Positions 1 to 11,025 of a stretch of DNA of 64,000 nt are shown here, in pieces. This stretch comes from Crossaster papposus (taxonomy: Eukaryota > Echinodermata > Asteroidea > Velatida > Solasteridae). Numbering within the stretch: position 1 is the first letter of the stretch; each line of letters starts with the position of its first letter. The translations under genes were made by a program, and so were the position numbers. The notes beneath the pieces are model-generated. The model had not been told where the DNA came from. It did no database searches and saw only the letters and a program-made list of their open reading frames with translations. The stretch is taken from positions 310,001-374,000 of the forward strand of contig JBAIAA010000519.1 in assembly GCA_037893245.1 (NCBI GenBank). Direction: 5' to 3'.

Positions 1-1474
1 AACAAAAAGATGGATTTTAAGAATTAAAGTGAAAACATACCTTTTAAGGGTGCATAGTTCCAATGTATTGTCTTAGTTTTGTTGTTTCGAAGCCTGCTTT
101 CTTAGTTGTGTAATTTGAATTCCATGGAAGCTATTAATATGCAAAAACTGGAGGGGCATCCGGAGCTGTTCTATGTTCCAAAATGAACAATTATATCCTG
201 GACTTTTCAACCATGCACCTATTTTTACTTTGTTTGACTTGTATCACCTTTTTTCTGGAGCGGGACACATATATAACATACACGTTTGCATTAGCCCCGT
301 TGAAATTTGAATTGCAGTTTTTATACGAGACATTCAACAGGTCAAGTCAGTCAGTTCTCGCAATGTTCCACTCATTTAGACCATCCCATGATGCTCCTTG
401 TGCAGGTTGCTATGACAACAAGCTGTAAACTTTCAGTGCATTCGATTACTTGTCTCTTGCTTAACGGTAGTATCGTCTCGTGTACAAATGCGCACGCACA
501 ATCTGTAGCAATCTGGGGTTACTCGAGGTCAAGCCACGAACCAGACCGGGTCAGGGGAGTCAAATTCCAGCTCACTATGAAATTTCATTTTGCAAAATGG
601 GTTTGTGCTAGCTATTAGCGAGCCATGGTGGCCTCTGTGCACTTCCAATGCGAACAAAAAATAAAGGACCCAAGAAAGTATAGAATGCCATGGCCCAGTG
701 GTTTAGTATTTGATTCATTGTACGATGGTGCGTGGGTTCAAACTCTACCAGGAACATGGTGTTTGTGCCCTTGGGCAAGACACTTAACTGCAATTGCCTC
801 TCTCTACCCTGGAGTATAAATGGGTACCTGAGCTGGTCGAGGCCGATTAAGTGCCTATATCGGCTGCCGCGTGGTCCATGGCTCGATGAACAGGGTAATA
901 ATTGTAAAGCGCTTTGAGAACTTTGATACGATAGAAAGCGCTGACATTTATTATTATTACGGGTATGTTTGGTTTTTGAGCTGTCGCGTGTTCTGCTCAG
1001 ACAAATAACCACCATATTCCAGCGTCCCACGGTTTACTGAGGGTATAATCCCCTCTGCCAAAGTGTTAGACACGTGTTTGCATCGTATCATGAGATACTT
1101 ACACAAGTAACCAGCTCAGCATGTCGGTTACTTGAGTCACTTGAGTTACTTGAGAAGTCACGTGAAAGTTAAATCGAGGGCATACGCTTTTGACTGAGTG
1201 AGCACGGGGGAAAGTAATCGAAAACATGGTGTTTCTAGAGTACTGCATGTCTTTACTTGTATCGCAAAATAAATTTTTAAAAATACCTCCTAAAAAAAAG
1301 CATTGCAAGTTGGCATTTTGTTTTCCCTCGTTCTCTTCATCCTCCTGCTGTGTTTTTGCAACTGGCACCTGGTTCCCTACCTGCGCCTGTGCACTTCATC
1401 ATCATCACCCCCCCTCCTCCTCCTCCTACCCCCCTTCCCCTCCCCCTACCCCAACTGGCCTCCCTACTCATCAG
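1..1474. other. Intron of the V-ATPase subunit a gene
   Basis: No coding exon was recognised here. The stretch lies upstream of the first visible V-ATPase exon and should be an intron of that gene. It holds a tRNA-derived SINE at 684-960 and a C-rich pyrimidine tract just before the acceptor at 1473-1474. The open frames in it have no recognisable domain and overlap the SINE or low-complexity sequence. Confidence 0.55.
684..960 (+). mobile_element. tRNA-derived SINE
   Basis: The head has a Pol III A-box-like stretch (TGGCCCAGTGGTTTAG) and a B box (GGTTCAAACTC). The body carries the TTGGGCAAGACACTTAACTG block and TATAAATGGGTACCTG, which occur in many marine-invertebrate SINEs. The tail reads GAAAGCGCTGACATT followed by ATT repeats. 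A decayed relative lies at 53545-53832. The element is intronic. Confidence 0.8.
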
Positions 1475-4400
1475 CCCCCAATGCGGTTCTCAACGCTTGT
1501 AATGCAGCGCCTGAGCAGGGCGGACGACTCGATGGCCATCGCGATCAACGACTCGCTGGACGAGCAGTTTCAGACGGAGAGCTCCAGCCAGGGAGGTAAC
1601 AGTTTTGAGGCCAGCTTGGAAGACGATGGAGTGGGTAGTAAGACTGACAAGGAGGTGGGTACTAGATACCTGGTGTTTTGCAGATACTCAAGACCTGGTT
1701 TTATTGTATGTGTCAGACCTGATTGGTATGCAGGTACCAGACTTGGTGGGTTGTGAATTCTTGATGGATCACCTGAAGGCGTAGTGTTTCTTTACATCGC
1801 AGCGAAAAAAACTCTTATCAAAAATCGTGTTGATTCCTCTCTTGAAAGCAGAATTCAAAGTACTGATAGCACAGTTTTCTTAGTGACTTTTCCCTCGGAA
1901 GTTAATTGAAATTGTCCCAAAAGATAAATTTTATTAAGAAAAATGGGTACTGGTGGATTTGAACCAGGGACCTGTCGATCCAGCTGTTGATCGTCCTACT
2001 ATCGACTATACTACAGGGACGACCATTCTTTCTAATTGCTTTTACGCATACTAATCAGGGTTGTAGTCGAGTCCCTGCAAGTCCGTTCACAAGTCCTTTC
2101 GTGAAGCCACAAGTCCTTTCATAAAGCCAGTCAGAAGTAACTGGATGAACAATGACAAAGGAATGCTTTTGTCAAAGCTTATTGGAATAGCTTGTGATTT
2201 GAATTAGAACTGAAGGACTTGTGATGGACTTGTGATGGACTTGCAGGGACTTGCAGGGACTTGTGATGGACTCGACTACATCCCTGATACTAATTGACTA
2301 AAGAATAACGAGGCACTATTTCCAGAAGAAACCTGGTGGATTGCAATTTCATGGTTTTTTGGGGGGAGTTAATAGTGAAAAAATGACACAGTAAACAAAA
2401 TTGGGGTGGGTAAATTTTGCCTTTGTGTCAAGAATGTATTGAGGATATCACTCGCCGATTTCAACATTGACATTTGTGCCAACCTGCTGTCTATTTGTCC
2501 AGTTTGATTTTGGTGAACTGATGATTCGTCAGTCTATCCACACCATTGAGTTTTGCCTTGGTTGTGTCTCCAACACTGCTTCCTATCTACGTCTGTGGGC
2601 GCTCAGCCTGGCACATGCAGGTATGTACCAGAATAAAACTAATGAATCAGTGTACATTAAAGGTAGGATACACCATTTGCAGATATCGCCGGACGGCGAT
2701 CGCGAAAAATACAAAGATAACATTAGAATAACTGCTCGACGCCGGTTGAAAACAAACGCTGTTTTTCGCGCTTTTCTCGGCATCCATGATTGTAAAACTT
2801 TGGACAGGTCAGTTAAACGATATTTACTATGAAATATAACCCCCCAAATCTACCCATTAATTATAATTCAAGCAATTACCAATGGTGTATACTACTATTA
2901 AAGGTAGGATACATCATTTGCAGATATCCCCCCAAAAATTACTACTGAATTAATAAGAAATATCTTACTTATTTGAAAGTAAATAATGAGACATCCAGCA
3001 AAATGATTGCGCTAGATATCCTGTAATTGTTTCGAAAACAAAATTTAACAAAAAACAATCGTGATTGCCGGACAGGGATCGCGAAAAAAACAAGAACAAC
3101 ATAAGAACCACTGCCCAACACAGGTTGAAAACGAACGCTGTTTTTCTTGCTTTCCTCGGCATCCATGCAAAATTTTAAACAGGCCAGTTAAACAATTTTT
3201 ACTATAAAATACAACCCCCCCGAAACCACCCATTCATGATAATTCAAGCAATTACAAATCGTGTATCCTGCCTTTGAAAAAACAAAACCAGAAACTATCA
3301 CGGCAAAGGGAATTTATAAAATGATTGATGCAGGGAGCCCACCACATTCTAGAAATCGGGGGGAAACCTCACATACGAGTTTTGCTTTTACCAGTCGGCG
3401 AAAGGCTTGGGAATTTGGGGGAAATTCCTCAAATTAGGAAAAAGTCAGGGAATTTGTGGTCAGTCTGTTGTGTTTTGTCTCGTGGCCGAACAGCGTATCA
3501 ACTGGATGATTAGCTGTGATTGCTTTTTAGTGTGGAAATCTCTCTTTATCTTTCTTTAGCCAGGTCACCATGTTCACTGCAAGGTCACCATGTTGACGTG
3601 TCAAACTGGATATAGGACGAAATAATTATCCTGGAATTTTGAAATTTTATCTGGGAAAACTCGGGGGAAAATTTGATGATTTTGTTTTCATGAAATGGTG
3701 GGAATCCTGTGATATTTTACTTGAACGCTTCTCTGATATTTTCACACATTTTGCTTCTTTTCCCCTCAAATCCTAGAGCTGTCTGAGGTTCTATGGACCA
3801 TGGTTATGCACAACGGCCTGGATTTTCCTTACTTACCCACAACTTTTGGCTGGGTAATCCTTGTCCCCGTCTTTGTGTCCTTTGCCGAGATGACGCTTGC
3901 TATCTTGCTGCTCATGGAGGGCCTGTCAGCGTTCCTCCATGCTCTGCGACTCCACTGGTGAGTGGTTTGGTATTAACCCTAACCCTGCCAAATCCAGCAC
4001 AGTGCATCTGTGGTGACTGCTTGACCTTGCTGGACTCTGCACACAAGTCAATGTGTCAATGTGACAAAGTATGCAATCTGTTGCGTCTGGCAGGGTTTCT
4101 AGCCAAAATAGGGTTAGGGTTAAATTTCTAGCTCTGGAGGGTAAGGGTTAAATTAAGGGAATACAAATTTGGTTGGCCGGTTTTAAACAAGTATGTTTAA
4201 AATCGGCCTATGGGCCTGGTCGCCTGAATGCGAGGGCATTGTTCAAGCCCATGAGCCGGTTTTAAACATACTTGTTTAATACCGACCAACCACTTTTTTA
4301 TTCTTGGTCAATTATTGATTGTTATTCCAAATTTCATTATTTCATTTCACAAAGTGTGAAAAATTGTGAAAAATTTGAAAACATTTTTTCACACTTTTCA

Positions 4401-6074
4401 CACAGGTGAGAATTTTTGAGTGCAAAATGGAAATAGGGAATAGGAAATGCCGTGAATTTTCTTAACTTTTAACTCTTAAATTTACCAGCTAATGTAATAT
4501 TTGTTTTTGTCAAGTAATGAAACCATCAATTACTTTTTGAATGGTTCAAAATTAGTGCACGAACAATGGAAATATTGATTTTTGCAACTGTTCATATGTG
4601 CGGTGTCTTATACATGTATACATGATTTCTGTGTGTGTAGTGGACTGGCTGTCTGTGGTTTGACAAATTGACTGAAGGAATATAAACCAGTTAATGATAC
4701 AATGGGCTGTGTAAAAGATAAACAACAAAATCCTAATATGAAAAAGTCAAAATCACCAATAGGTTGCCGTTTATAAACTCATCACAAAAAGTATCGAGAC
4801 AAATGAGCCAATAATTAACGGCACGAAAGGGTATGGATTTAGCTAATAACCCAGTGCATAATTTTGTTCTGCGTATTTTGACACCTCGATTGTTGAGATA
4901 TGATGTTGCGGAGCGAAGTTATTGTCATTTCAATGGTCGTAGATCCAGTTTCAAAACTTTTGGCTCATTTTTAAGTGTCTCGATACTTTTTGTGATGAGT
5001 TTATATCCTTAAAGATAGGATACACCATTGGCAATTGCTTAAATTATCATGAATTGATGGATTTGGGGAGGTTGTATTTTATAGTAAATATCATAAAAAA
5101 TCGTAGATGCCGAAAAATGTACCAAAAACAGCGTTTGTTTTCCACCGGCGCTGAACCGTTATTCTTATGTTATCTTTGTTTTTTTTGCGATCGCCGTCCG
5201 GCGATCGCTAATTTTTCTTTATAAAATTATATTTTTAGGAATAATTACAGGATATCTAGCGCAATCATTTTGCTGGATGCCAACAATTATTCATAAATAC
5301 CTGGGACAGTTTAGGCATTCCTATTGGTCGAGAGCCCGTCACGTGGCCGGTATTAAACGGACGATAAAGACATGATTGGAAGTGTTTAAACCTAGCTGGA
5401 ATCAACATTCCGTCCCAAGGGCTCACTTTATTTCCAACCCTGAACCGTACCTCGTCTCCAATAATAAGAGTGGGTAGTGTTGAGCGCGTACAGCTCGACA
5501 CCTTGGGAACGAGGTTGCCAATGGCAGTAATAGTCTGGTTCACAGTAAATACGCTTTATTGCAAGTATTGTGTAGAGAGCGAAAACATGTCATTTGACAC
5601 AGACAGAATGGCGAAACACCGAAATTTACTTGCGACAATTTTCCGGGATTTTCAGGGCTTTTTGGGCTGAATTTTACAAAAAAGGTATTTATGAATGGGA
5701 ATAAATGTGTGTTGGAGTCTGGGTGCTGATAATTACCCTCGCCTTCGGCTCGGGTAATTATCAGCACCCAGCCTCCAATCGGTATTAAACAGAGTGATTA
5801 AAACCTCTCGAACACACATTTATTCCCTTATTTTTTACTTTCAAATGAGTAAGATATTTCTTAATAATTCGGTAGTACCGGGTAAATATTTTCGATATCT
5901 GCAAATGGTGTATCCTACCTTAAACATTTGTTTTGGATCGGTTTTTTTTACTTTCTGATTTCGATTTTGTGTGTCTCATACAGGGTGGAGTTCCAGAACA
6001 AATTCTACAAAGGAGAGGGTTACCTCTTCGTCCCGTTCTCCTTTGCTAAGATTCTCGAGGCAGAGGAGGAATAA
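1475..6074 (+). CDS. ATP6V0A: V-type proton ATPase V0 subunit a, C-terminal exons (partial)
   Basis: Four exons: 1475-1654, 2503-2620, 3777-3957 and 5984-6074, stop TAA at 6072-6074; together 570 bp, 189 residues, phases consistent. Subunit a is the membrane subunit that carries the two proton half-channels in the V0 sector. Exon two encodes [18 protein letters not shown], the family's best-conserved helix; its Arg is the essential one (Arg735 in yeast Vph1p). Exon three encodes [15 protein letters not shown] and [17 protein letters not shown], exon four [20 protein letters not shown] and ends AEEE, as in animal paralogues. The first exon (PPMRF...GSKTDKE) is acidic and matches no conserved block; it sits where the variable cytosolic linker lies before FDFGE, so its start is the least certain part. 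The N-terminal domain and earlier helices are left of the window. The paralogue (a1, a2, a4) cannot be told from this part. Confidence 0.93.
1945..2022 (-). repeat. tRNA-like fragment
   Basis: On the minus strand there is a B box (GGTTCAAATCC) and an A-box-like GTAGTATAGTCGATAG at about the right spacing. The acceptor ends do not pair and the anticodon arm is irregular. It is therefore a tRNA pseudogene or SINE head rather than a working tRNA. Confidence 0.35.
2056..2286. mobile_element. hAT-type MITE, CAGGG ends, 8-bp target duplication
   Basis: The ends are inverted: CAGGGTTGTAGTCGAGTCC on the left and the complement of CAGGGATGTAGTCGAGTCC on the right. Exact 8-bp duplications ATACTAAT flank it at 2048-2055 and 2287-2294. 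CAGGG termini with 8-bp duplications are the hAT signature. A second copy in opposite orientation is at 15517-15756 and a decayed one at 50884-51046. Confidence 0.85.
2661..2897 (+). mobile_element. TTAA-flanked MITE family A, copy 1
   Basis: Starts AGGTAGGATACACCATTTGC, ends in the complement (AATGGTGTATACTACTA), and has TTAA on each side (2657-2660 and 2898-2901). The core carries the family's gcgatcgcgaaaaa and GGTTGAAAAC...CGCTGTTTTTCG blocks. TTAA duplication with AGG ends suggests Kolobok rather than piggyBac. It lies in a V-ATPase intron and shares its right TTAA with copy 2. Confidence 0.8.
2902..3273 (+). mobile_element. TTAA-flanked MITE family A, copy 2
   Basis: A longer copy abutting copy 1 through one shared TTAA at 2898-2901. 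It starts AGGTAGGATACATCATTTGC and ends ATCGTGTATCCTGCCT followed by a mutated TTGA. It keeps the central part missing from copy 1 (TGATTGCGCTAGATATCCTG). Confidence 0.8.
3973..4123. mobile_element. TTAA-flanked element with CCCTAACCC ends, copy 1
   Basis: Reads TTAA-CCCTAACCCTGCCAAATCC at the left and ends TTAGGGTTAGGG-like sequence then TTAA at the right; an inner GTCTGGCAGGGTT is inverted relative to the left CCCTGCCA. TTAA with CCC ends fits piggyBac-like MITEs. A second copy is at 6885-7096. Confidence 0.6.
4171..4291. mobile_element. Foldback element, 40-bp inverted arms
   Basis: Left arm begins GGTTGGCCGGTTTTAAACAA; the right arm is its near-perfect complement ending TTTAATACCGACCAACC. 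A loop of about 40 bases separates them. No clear target duplication was seen. Confidence 0.7.
4774..5003. mobile_element. Tc1/mariner-like MITE with TA duplication
   Basis: Terminal inverted repeats of about 28 bp: TAAACTCATCACAAAAAGTA at the left and its complement at the right, continuing as TCGAGACA. TA flanks both sides. The body of 230 bp has no coding capacity. TA target plus simple inverted ends points to a mariner-type transposase acting in trans. Confidence 0.75.
5013..5919 (-). mobile_element. TTAA-flanked MITE family A, copy 3, interrupted
   Basis: Left end AGATAGGATACACCATTGGC after TTAA, right end AAATGGTGTATCCTACC before TTAA. It has the full family body (gcgatcgccgtccggcgatc, GCTGGATGCC), broken at about 5287 by foreign sequence and resuming at about 5828 with TTATTTTTTACTTTCAAATG. 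Confidence 0.8.
5287..5827. mobile_element. Two elements nested in MITE copy 3
   Basis: The first part runs from ATTCATAAATACCTGGGACAG to its inverse GGTATTTATGAAT near 5680-5695. The second, 5697-5827, is bounded by GGGAATAAATGTGTGTT and its exact complement. Inside the second is a hairpin: GGGTGCTGATAATTACCC, then a short loop, then its complement. A related half-copy of the first part is at about 41220-41300. Confidence 0.55.
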
Positions 6075-6884
6075 CTCAAGTTCCGTGATTGCTCATCACT
6101 GAGCCCAATTGCAGACAGAGGACCAATTATGAATAATTAAGTTTTGATTAGACTCTCGTCAATACAAACATTGTTACTAATACATATTATGTTTGTGGCA
6201 AACTTAAAGCCTTTATCCCGACTGTACAGTGGATAGGACCAGAACTCTGCTTACAAAACTCTGATAGGACAACACAAATTTGCTAGATCCGGCTGAGTTT
6301 GTATTTATGAGAGAGTTGACTGTAGCTGTTGATGGAAAAACCAGGGCCTAATGTCATAACTCTACTAAAGAAGACTTACATGTACAACTCAAGGATTCAG
6401 TATTTGTGACCCACTCTGCAAAAATGAGTCTGTGTTAAAAATGTTGGTTTTTTAAATTTTACAGTTGGTCAGAAAAAGCAGGAAATAAGCTTTCATTTGG
6501 TATATGGCACAACTCTGTAGTGTAATGCATTGGTCTTTTACAATTTTGGGGAATTTGCTTTTTCTCAGTTATATTCAAAATGTCTTTGATTTACAATTTT
6601 AGTGCTTCATCAGATGCTATGGTAAGAGAATGACAAAACCTGTATTAAATGTAATTTAGGGATCAAAACAATCTTTTCAATAGATCAGATCTGAAAATAT
6701 AGGTGTCGGAGAAACCAAAATGCCTTAAAACAACAATATTATTTGTTGAAAACGAAATCACCTCAGTGACAATAAACGGCCCTTTACGTAAAAATGTATT
6801 TTTCGACATCAAACTCATTTTTTCAGAGCGGGTCACATTTAGAGTTACTTGTCTTCAATGTTATTACACCCAGTTAGAGACCTA

Positions 6885-7096
6885 AACCCTGCCAGACGCA
6901 GCAACTTGCACCAGGTGTCCAAATGACCAGCCTGCTTAGTGCAGCAAGATCCATCAGGTTAACAATCTCACTTGCGGCTAAACTACCTCAGAGTCTGTGG
7001 TCACCCAACGCAGCAGAATCCATCTCTGGTATTGTTCAACGAGGACTTGGGGGCCTTTGACTTGGACCACTGTGCTGCATCTGGCAGGGTTAGGGT
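6885..7096. mobile_element. CCCTGCCA-ended element, copy 2
   Basis: Left end AAACCCTGCCAGACGCAGCA; right end is inverted, TGCTGCATCTGGCAGGGTTAG. Same family as 3973-4123, but no intact TTAA flanks remain. Confidence 0.6.
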
Positions 7097-8574
7097 CGAT
7101 GAGGATGGTTTCGTACAAACCTTGACTGTTTTATTTGCATGTTGACATTTACGTAGAATACTTGCAGAATAAAAGGTCTAATATTAATTTAAATTTATCC
7201 CATCGGGATGTGTAACTATATTCAAATAATGGGCCAAATAAAAAATTAATAAAAAAACCAGTACATTATTTTGTTAGTTTTAATACAAAATTAAAATGTT
7301 GTCAAATTCATGTCAATGATATGAAAAGATGACTTTTTCCAGATCATGAATTGTTATTCTCAATAAGCCCTATTAAACATGGCTTATGTGCTCAGATTTA
7401 TGCTACAAATCACAGCTATCAAACAACAAATTATATATTTTGACGTATTTGTAAAAAGCTCCACGCTTTTAATAGTTGCTTTTTTCCTTCTCAGTATTCC
7501 GAGGAGAATATAATAATATGGTATATAACATTCCAATTTATTTATATTGAAGACTGTGCTAAAATAAACTAAGATCAGGTTACACTAGTTTTGATAATTA
7601 ATTAAATGCAAGGAATTTATTGGAAATGATGTGGTCAGTAGAATTATTACAAAGTGTACAAATGTAGCAAATGTTTCAAATCTTATTTCTGTCTTGCAAA
7701 GTATTGGAAAATACAATTGGGCGAGATCAGTGAAATGGAAGAAAACAAATCACTGTGATATGATTATAACGAAAGCACACTTTCCAATAATGTTTGTTTT
7801 TCAAATGGCTCTTCTCGGAATCACAAAGTAATAAAAAAACATATTTTAAAGGGTTCCCACAATTATATAAATAAACAATGAAATTTTAAACTATATGCAG
7901 TATATCCTGCAAAGTAATGTAAAAGTCCAGGAATTTTCGTATTTTATTTTTACAAGAAGTTATGAAAAATGTGTATTCTAGGGAAGAATCACAGAATCCT
8001 ACACAACCAATACATGTACGATGATGCGTAATATTTGCTTATCTTGGAAAGTTATAGGGAAAGTCACAGATTTGGACGTCTTGGCCTTGACGTATCAAAG
8101 CTTTGGCGTTGGCGCATCGGAGCGATACATACTGGCATTATAGCTTATAATTATGCATACATGTAGCTTAGAATTATGCATGTATTATGTTCAATTTTTC
8201 ATTTTGATTCTACAAAGTGCCTTATTTTAATAAATTTAAATCACCTGAAATTTGTTACTTCTATTAATTTGATACATTTTTGAACTCAATTGTTGAATTT
8301 GAAATGTTCAGTTTAATACTGGATCCTATCTTTTTGTAGCTTATGAAGAGGCTTGACATCGTATTTGTTCTTTAATTTCTACTTATTTTTGTAATTGCTT
8401 TTCCTTTAATAAATGATCAGGCAGCAATCGATTAAAATTGGTTATGTACATCAATCATGGATGCATTTTGTATGAATTCCTTTCAAATTAATTAGTTTTC
8501 TTTTTTCAGAAAAATGTACTAATATTGTGTACCAGTTGTTTTTTTAAAGCATGACTAGTAATCCTGGAAATCCT

Positions 8575-8945
8575 GGAGTTAGCCTTGCATTTTAATTAAA
8601 ATTTGATAAAATTAGATTTTTCAAAAAATAAAACTTTTAATAAAATTTGGTAAAATTTTGGGTTTTTCTTGAAAAGAATTACGTGCAAGTGGCAAGTGGC
8701 CTTGCATTTTAATTAAAACTTGTTTTAAACAAAGTTAACCTTGCACTTTTATTAAAGATTTGTCAATTTTAGTTAAAATAAAATAATGTGCAATGGGTTG
8801 GCCTTGCATTTTAATTAAAAATTGTAACTTTATTTAAAATTATTTGCAAGTGGTTAGCATTGCATTTTTTTTTTTAATTAAGCAAATTAAGATTTTTCTG
8901 AAAAGTAAAAATAGTAGGGCCTTGCATTTAATTTCCATGAAAAAT
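8575..8945 (+). repeat. Decayed irregular tandem array
   Basis: Six degenerate repeats of the block GCCTTGCATTTTAATTAAAA spaced about 40-100 bases apart, in AT-rich sequence. No coding signal. Confidence 0.5.
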
Positions 8946-9501
8946 TATGTTAACAAAAATAGATTGTTCTGAAAAAAAATAACAAAGGGTTAGCCTTAGG
9001 TAAAAGGTCATTTTAAAATGCAGAAAAATAAACATACGGCCACACACGATCAAGAGATCACTCGTTAGAAAATAAAACGCCAAAACTAGAAACAACAAAA
9101 ATATGCACCCTTTACATTATTCAAATAAAAGAACCTTTTTCACACAATACATATATACAATAATGAAACCGAGGACACTCGACTTTTTGTTCTGCTGTAT
9201 GTGTTTTTAATATTAAGTACATGGTGTACACTCAAAGTTTAACAAACCACGTTCTGTACATACAAATCAAAGGTCATTTTTTTCACTTGGACACAGGAAT
9301 GGTCAGAAAACATCAACGCCCATTAAACCTAATTGCAATCAAATGAAGTGAAAAAAAGAAGAAAAAAATACTTGTGAGTGGACAAATTTAAACATATTTG
9401 GACATAAAATACTTGAACAGTTGCAGTTTACAGACATCAACAAAAGGGTAACGTGTGGCACTTGCACCTGCCGGCACTTGCGGCATTTAGAACAGTTTTA
9501 T

Positions 9502-9684
9502 CAGTTCGTGCAGGGATTATTTTTAAATTGACTGGACGACGGTAGGTAGCACACCCTGATATTTTCGGCCTTGTTTGCTGTGAGTCGGTCGCTGACAGAT
9601 ATTTCTGGCTTTGCTCGTGACGTGTCATCTGTTTTTAATTCCAGAAAAACTTTGCATGTATACTCGTCATCGGACGCAAACTGG
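9502..9684 (+). mobile_element. TTAA-flanked MITE family B, diverged copy
   Basis: Matches the family B core (CAGTTCGTGCAGGGATTATTTTTAA, GCACACC, CGGCCTTG, CTCGTGACGTGT) and ends CAAACTGG. Flanking TTAA is degraded on both sides. Other family copies are at 13638, 25732, 27115, 34436 and 44127. Confidence 0.65.
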
Positions 9685-9948
9685 TCGAGGAATAAACCGT
9701 GGGGGCATGTAAGGGTGAACTATCAACAAACTGATAGAAACTAGTTGGTTTGATGCATTTAACCCACAAAATCATCATGTACGGAGTAAGTAGCCAAGTT
9801 GCATCACGTCTCCGCTTGTGAAACTGGCGTCGCTTCTAGTACCTGAAATAGAAGAATACACACCAAACTTTGTAAGCGATTCAGTATTCTAGATGCCAGG
9901 TACATGTACTTACTGCAGCCTACTAGTGTGGCAGATAGGGGAAATATT

Positions 9949-10184
9949 TGCCTTTGAAGATACAAGGCAAAATTTGGCACAGAGTATGTCACGAGAAAGA
10001 CATTTGGCTATAGGGCCTTCGCAGATTTGTTCTCTTAAAAAATATGGGTAGAACAACAAGCAAGGCAGCCTTGTTATTTTACTTATATTTCGTCAAAGGA
10101 CAAATCTGCGACGGCCCTACAGCCAAGTATCTTTCTCATGACATACTCTGTGTGCCAAATGTCATGCTTGTATCATCAAAGGCA
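9949..10184. mobile_element. Foldback element with about 100-bp arms
   Basis: The left arm (TGCCTTTGAAGATACAAGGC through TTCGCAGATTTGTTC) is the complement of the right arm (GACAAATCTGCGACGGCCC through ATCAAAGGCA) with a loop of about 35 bases. No clear target duplication. Confidence 0.7.
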
Positions 10185-10542
10185 CAATCCCATCACATAT
10201 CTGACGCACTACACTGAACACTGGACAAGGATGTATTTTAATATCCTAGCCACATAAACCAGTAAATATTTATAATTATGCAAGAATCACGATTGAGAAA
10301 AATGGCTCCAACAAATATTTTTTCTTTTCAAACTTTCTCTGAGATGCTGAGAGGTTTTCAGAAAATTAGGATTTAGAAAGGTAAAGCCACCTCTATCACT
10401 TTAACTTGGTCTTGAAGTCCCTGGACAGTTCGAGTGCAAATAAGGTGAAAGGGCAGGGTGGCATATGGGTCTACTGGTCATGGACCGCTAGTGTGTAATT
10501 ATAAAACCTGTGTTTAGGTTTGTCTGAGATGCCCATAAATGC

Positions 10543-10775
10543 TTTAACCCTAACTCCATCGTGTAATTTACTAGGAACCATACCCATCCTGGCAAATGCC
10601 AACATCATATGGCAAACTGTACACACAAACTGTTGGACTCTGATTCTGGAGGTTTGCCTAAACCCAGTGTAAAAGACAAACGGTTTAGGGGTCCAGTACC
10701 CATCCCAACAGGTCCCAACAAAACCTGGTGTTGGAGTTTGACTGGATGGGGATTGTGTGGGTTAAAATATGCTCC
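10543..10775 (+). repeat. Dispersed repeat, copy 1, followed by a poly-C tract
   Basis: Shares long near-identical blocks with 33670-33895, including GGAACCATACCCATCCTGG, CATATGGCAAACTGTACACA and ACAAAACCTGGTGTTGGAG. A C-only tract of about 22 bases follows at 10844-10866. Open frames on both strands here are chance products of the repeat. Confidence 0.65.
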
Positions 10776-11025
10776 TAATATCTCCAGATTGCCTATGAGA
10801 TCACTAGACCCCAACTAGGGCTTTGCTCTAGGACCCCAACATGCCCCCCCCCCCCCCCCCCCCCCCACATGGGCTTTCGTGCCCCCTGGACCCCAGCATG
10901 GGCCTACGCTCCCCCTGGACCAGTTGCTGTGACACTCAAATGGTAAATATTTTGGTGCCAGTCCGCCCCTGAGAAGATGCTAATAACTTCATGCATAGGA
11001 GGACAGGTTTTAGCTGGGTTTGGGG

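Larger units (their letters stand above)
6075..11025. other. 3' UTR of V-ATPase gene and convergent intergenic region
   Basis: Lies between two convergent genes (V-ATPase ending at 6074, KANSL2 ending at 11026). AATAAA signals at 6771-6776 and 7168-7173 are possible V-ATPase polyadenylation sites. A possible KANSL2 signal (ATTAAA on the minus strand) is at 10237-10242. The rest is AT-rich with repeats listed separately; no gene was recognised. Confidence 0.6.

Noticed and set aside
1226..1756. 176-residue frame around the first V-ATPase exon
   Set aside because: Only 1475-1654 is consistent with splice sites; the remainder is a pyrimidine tract and intron.
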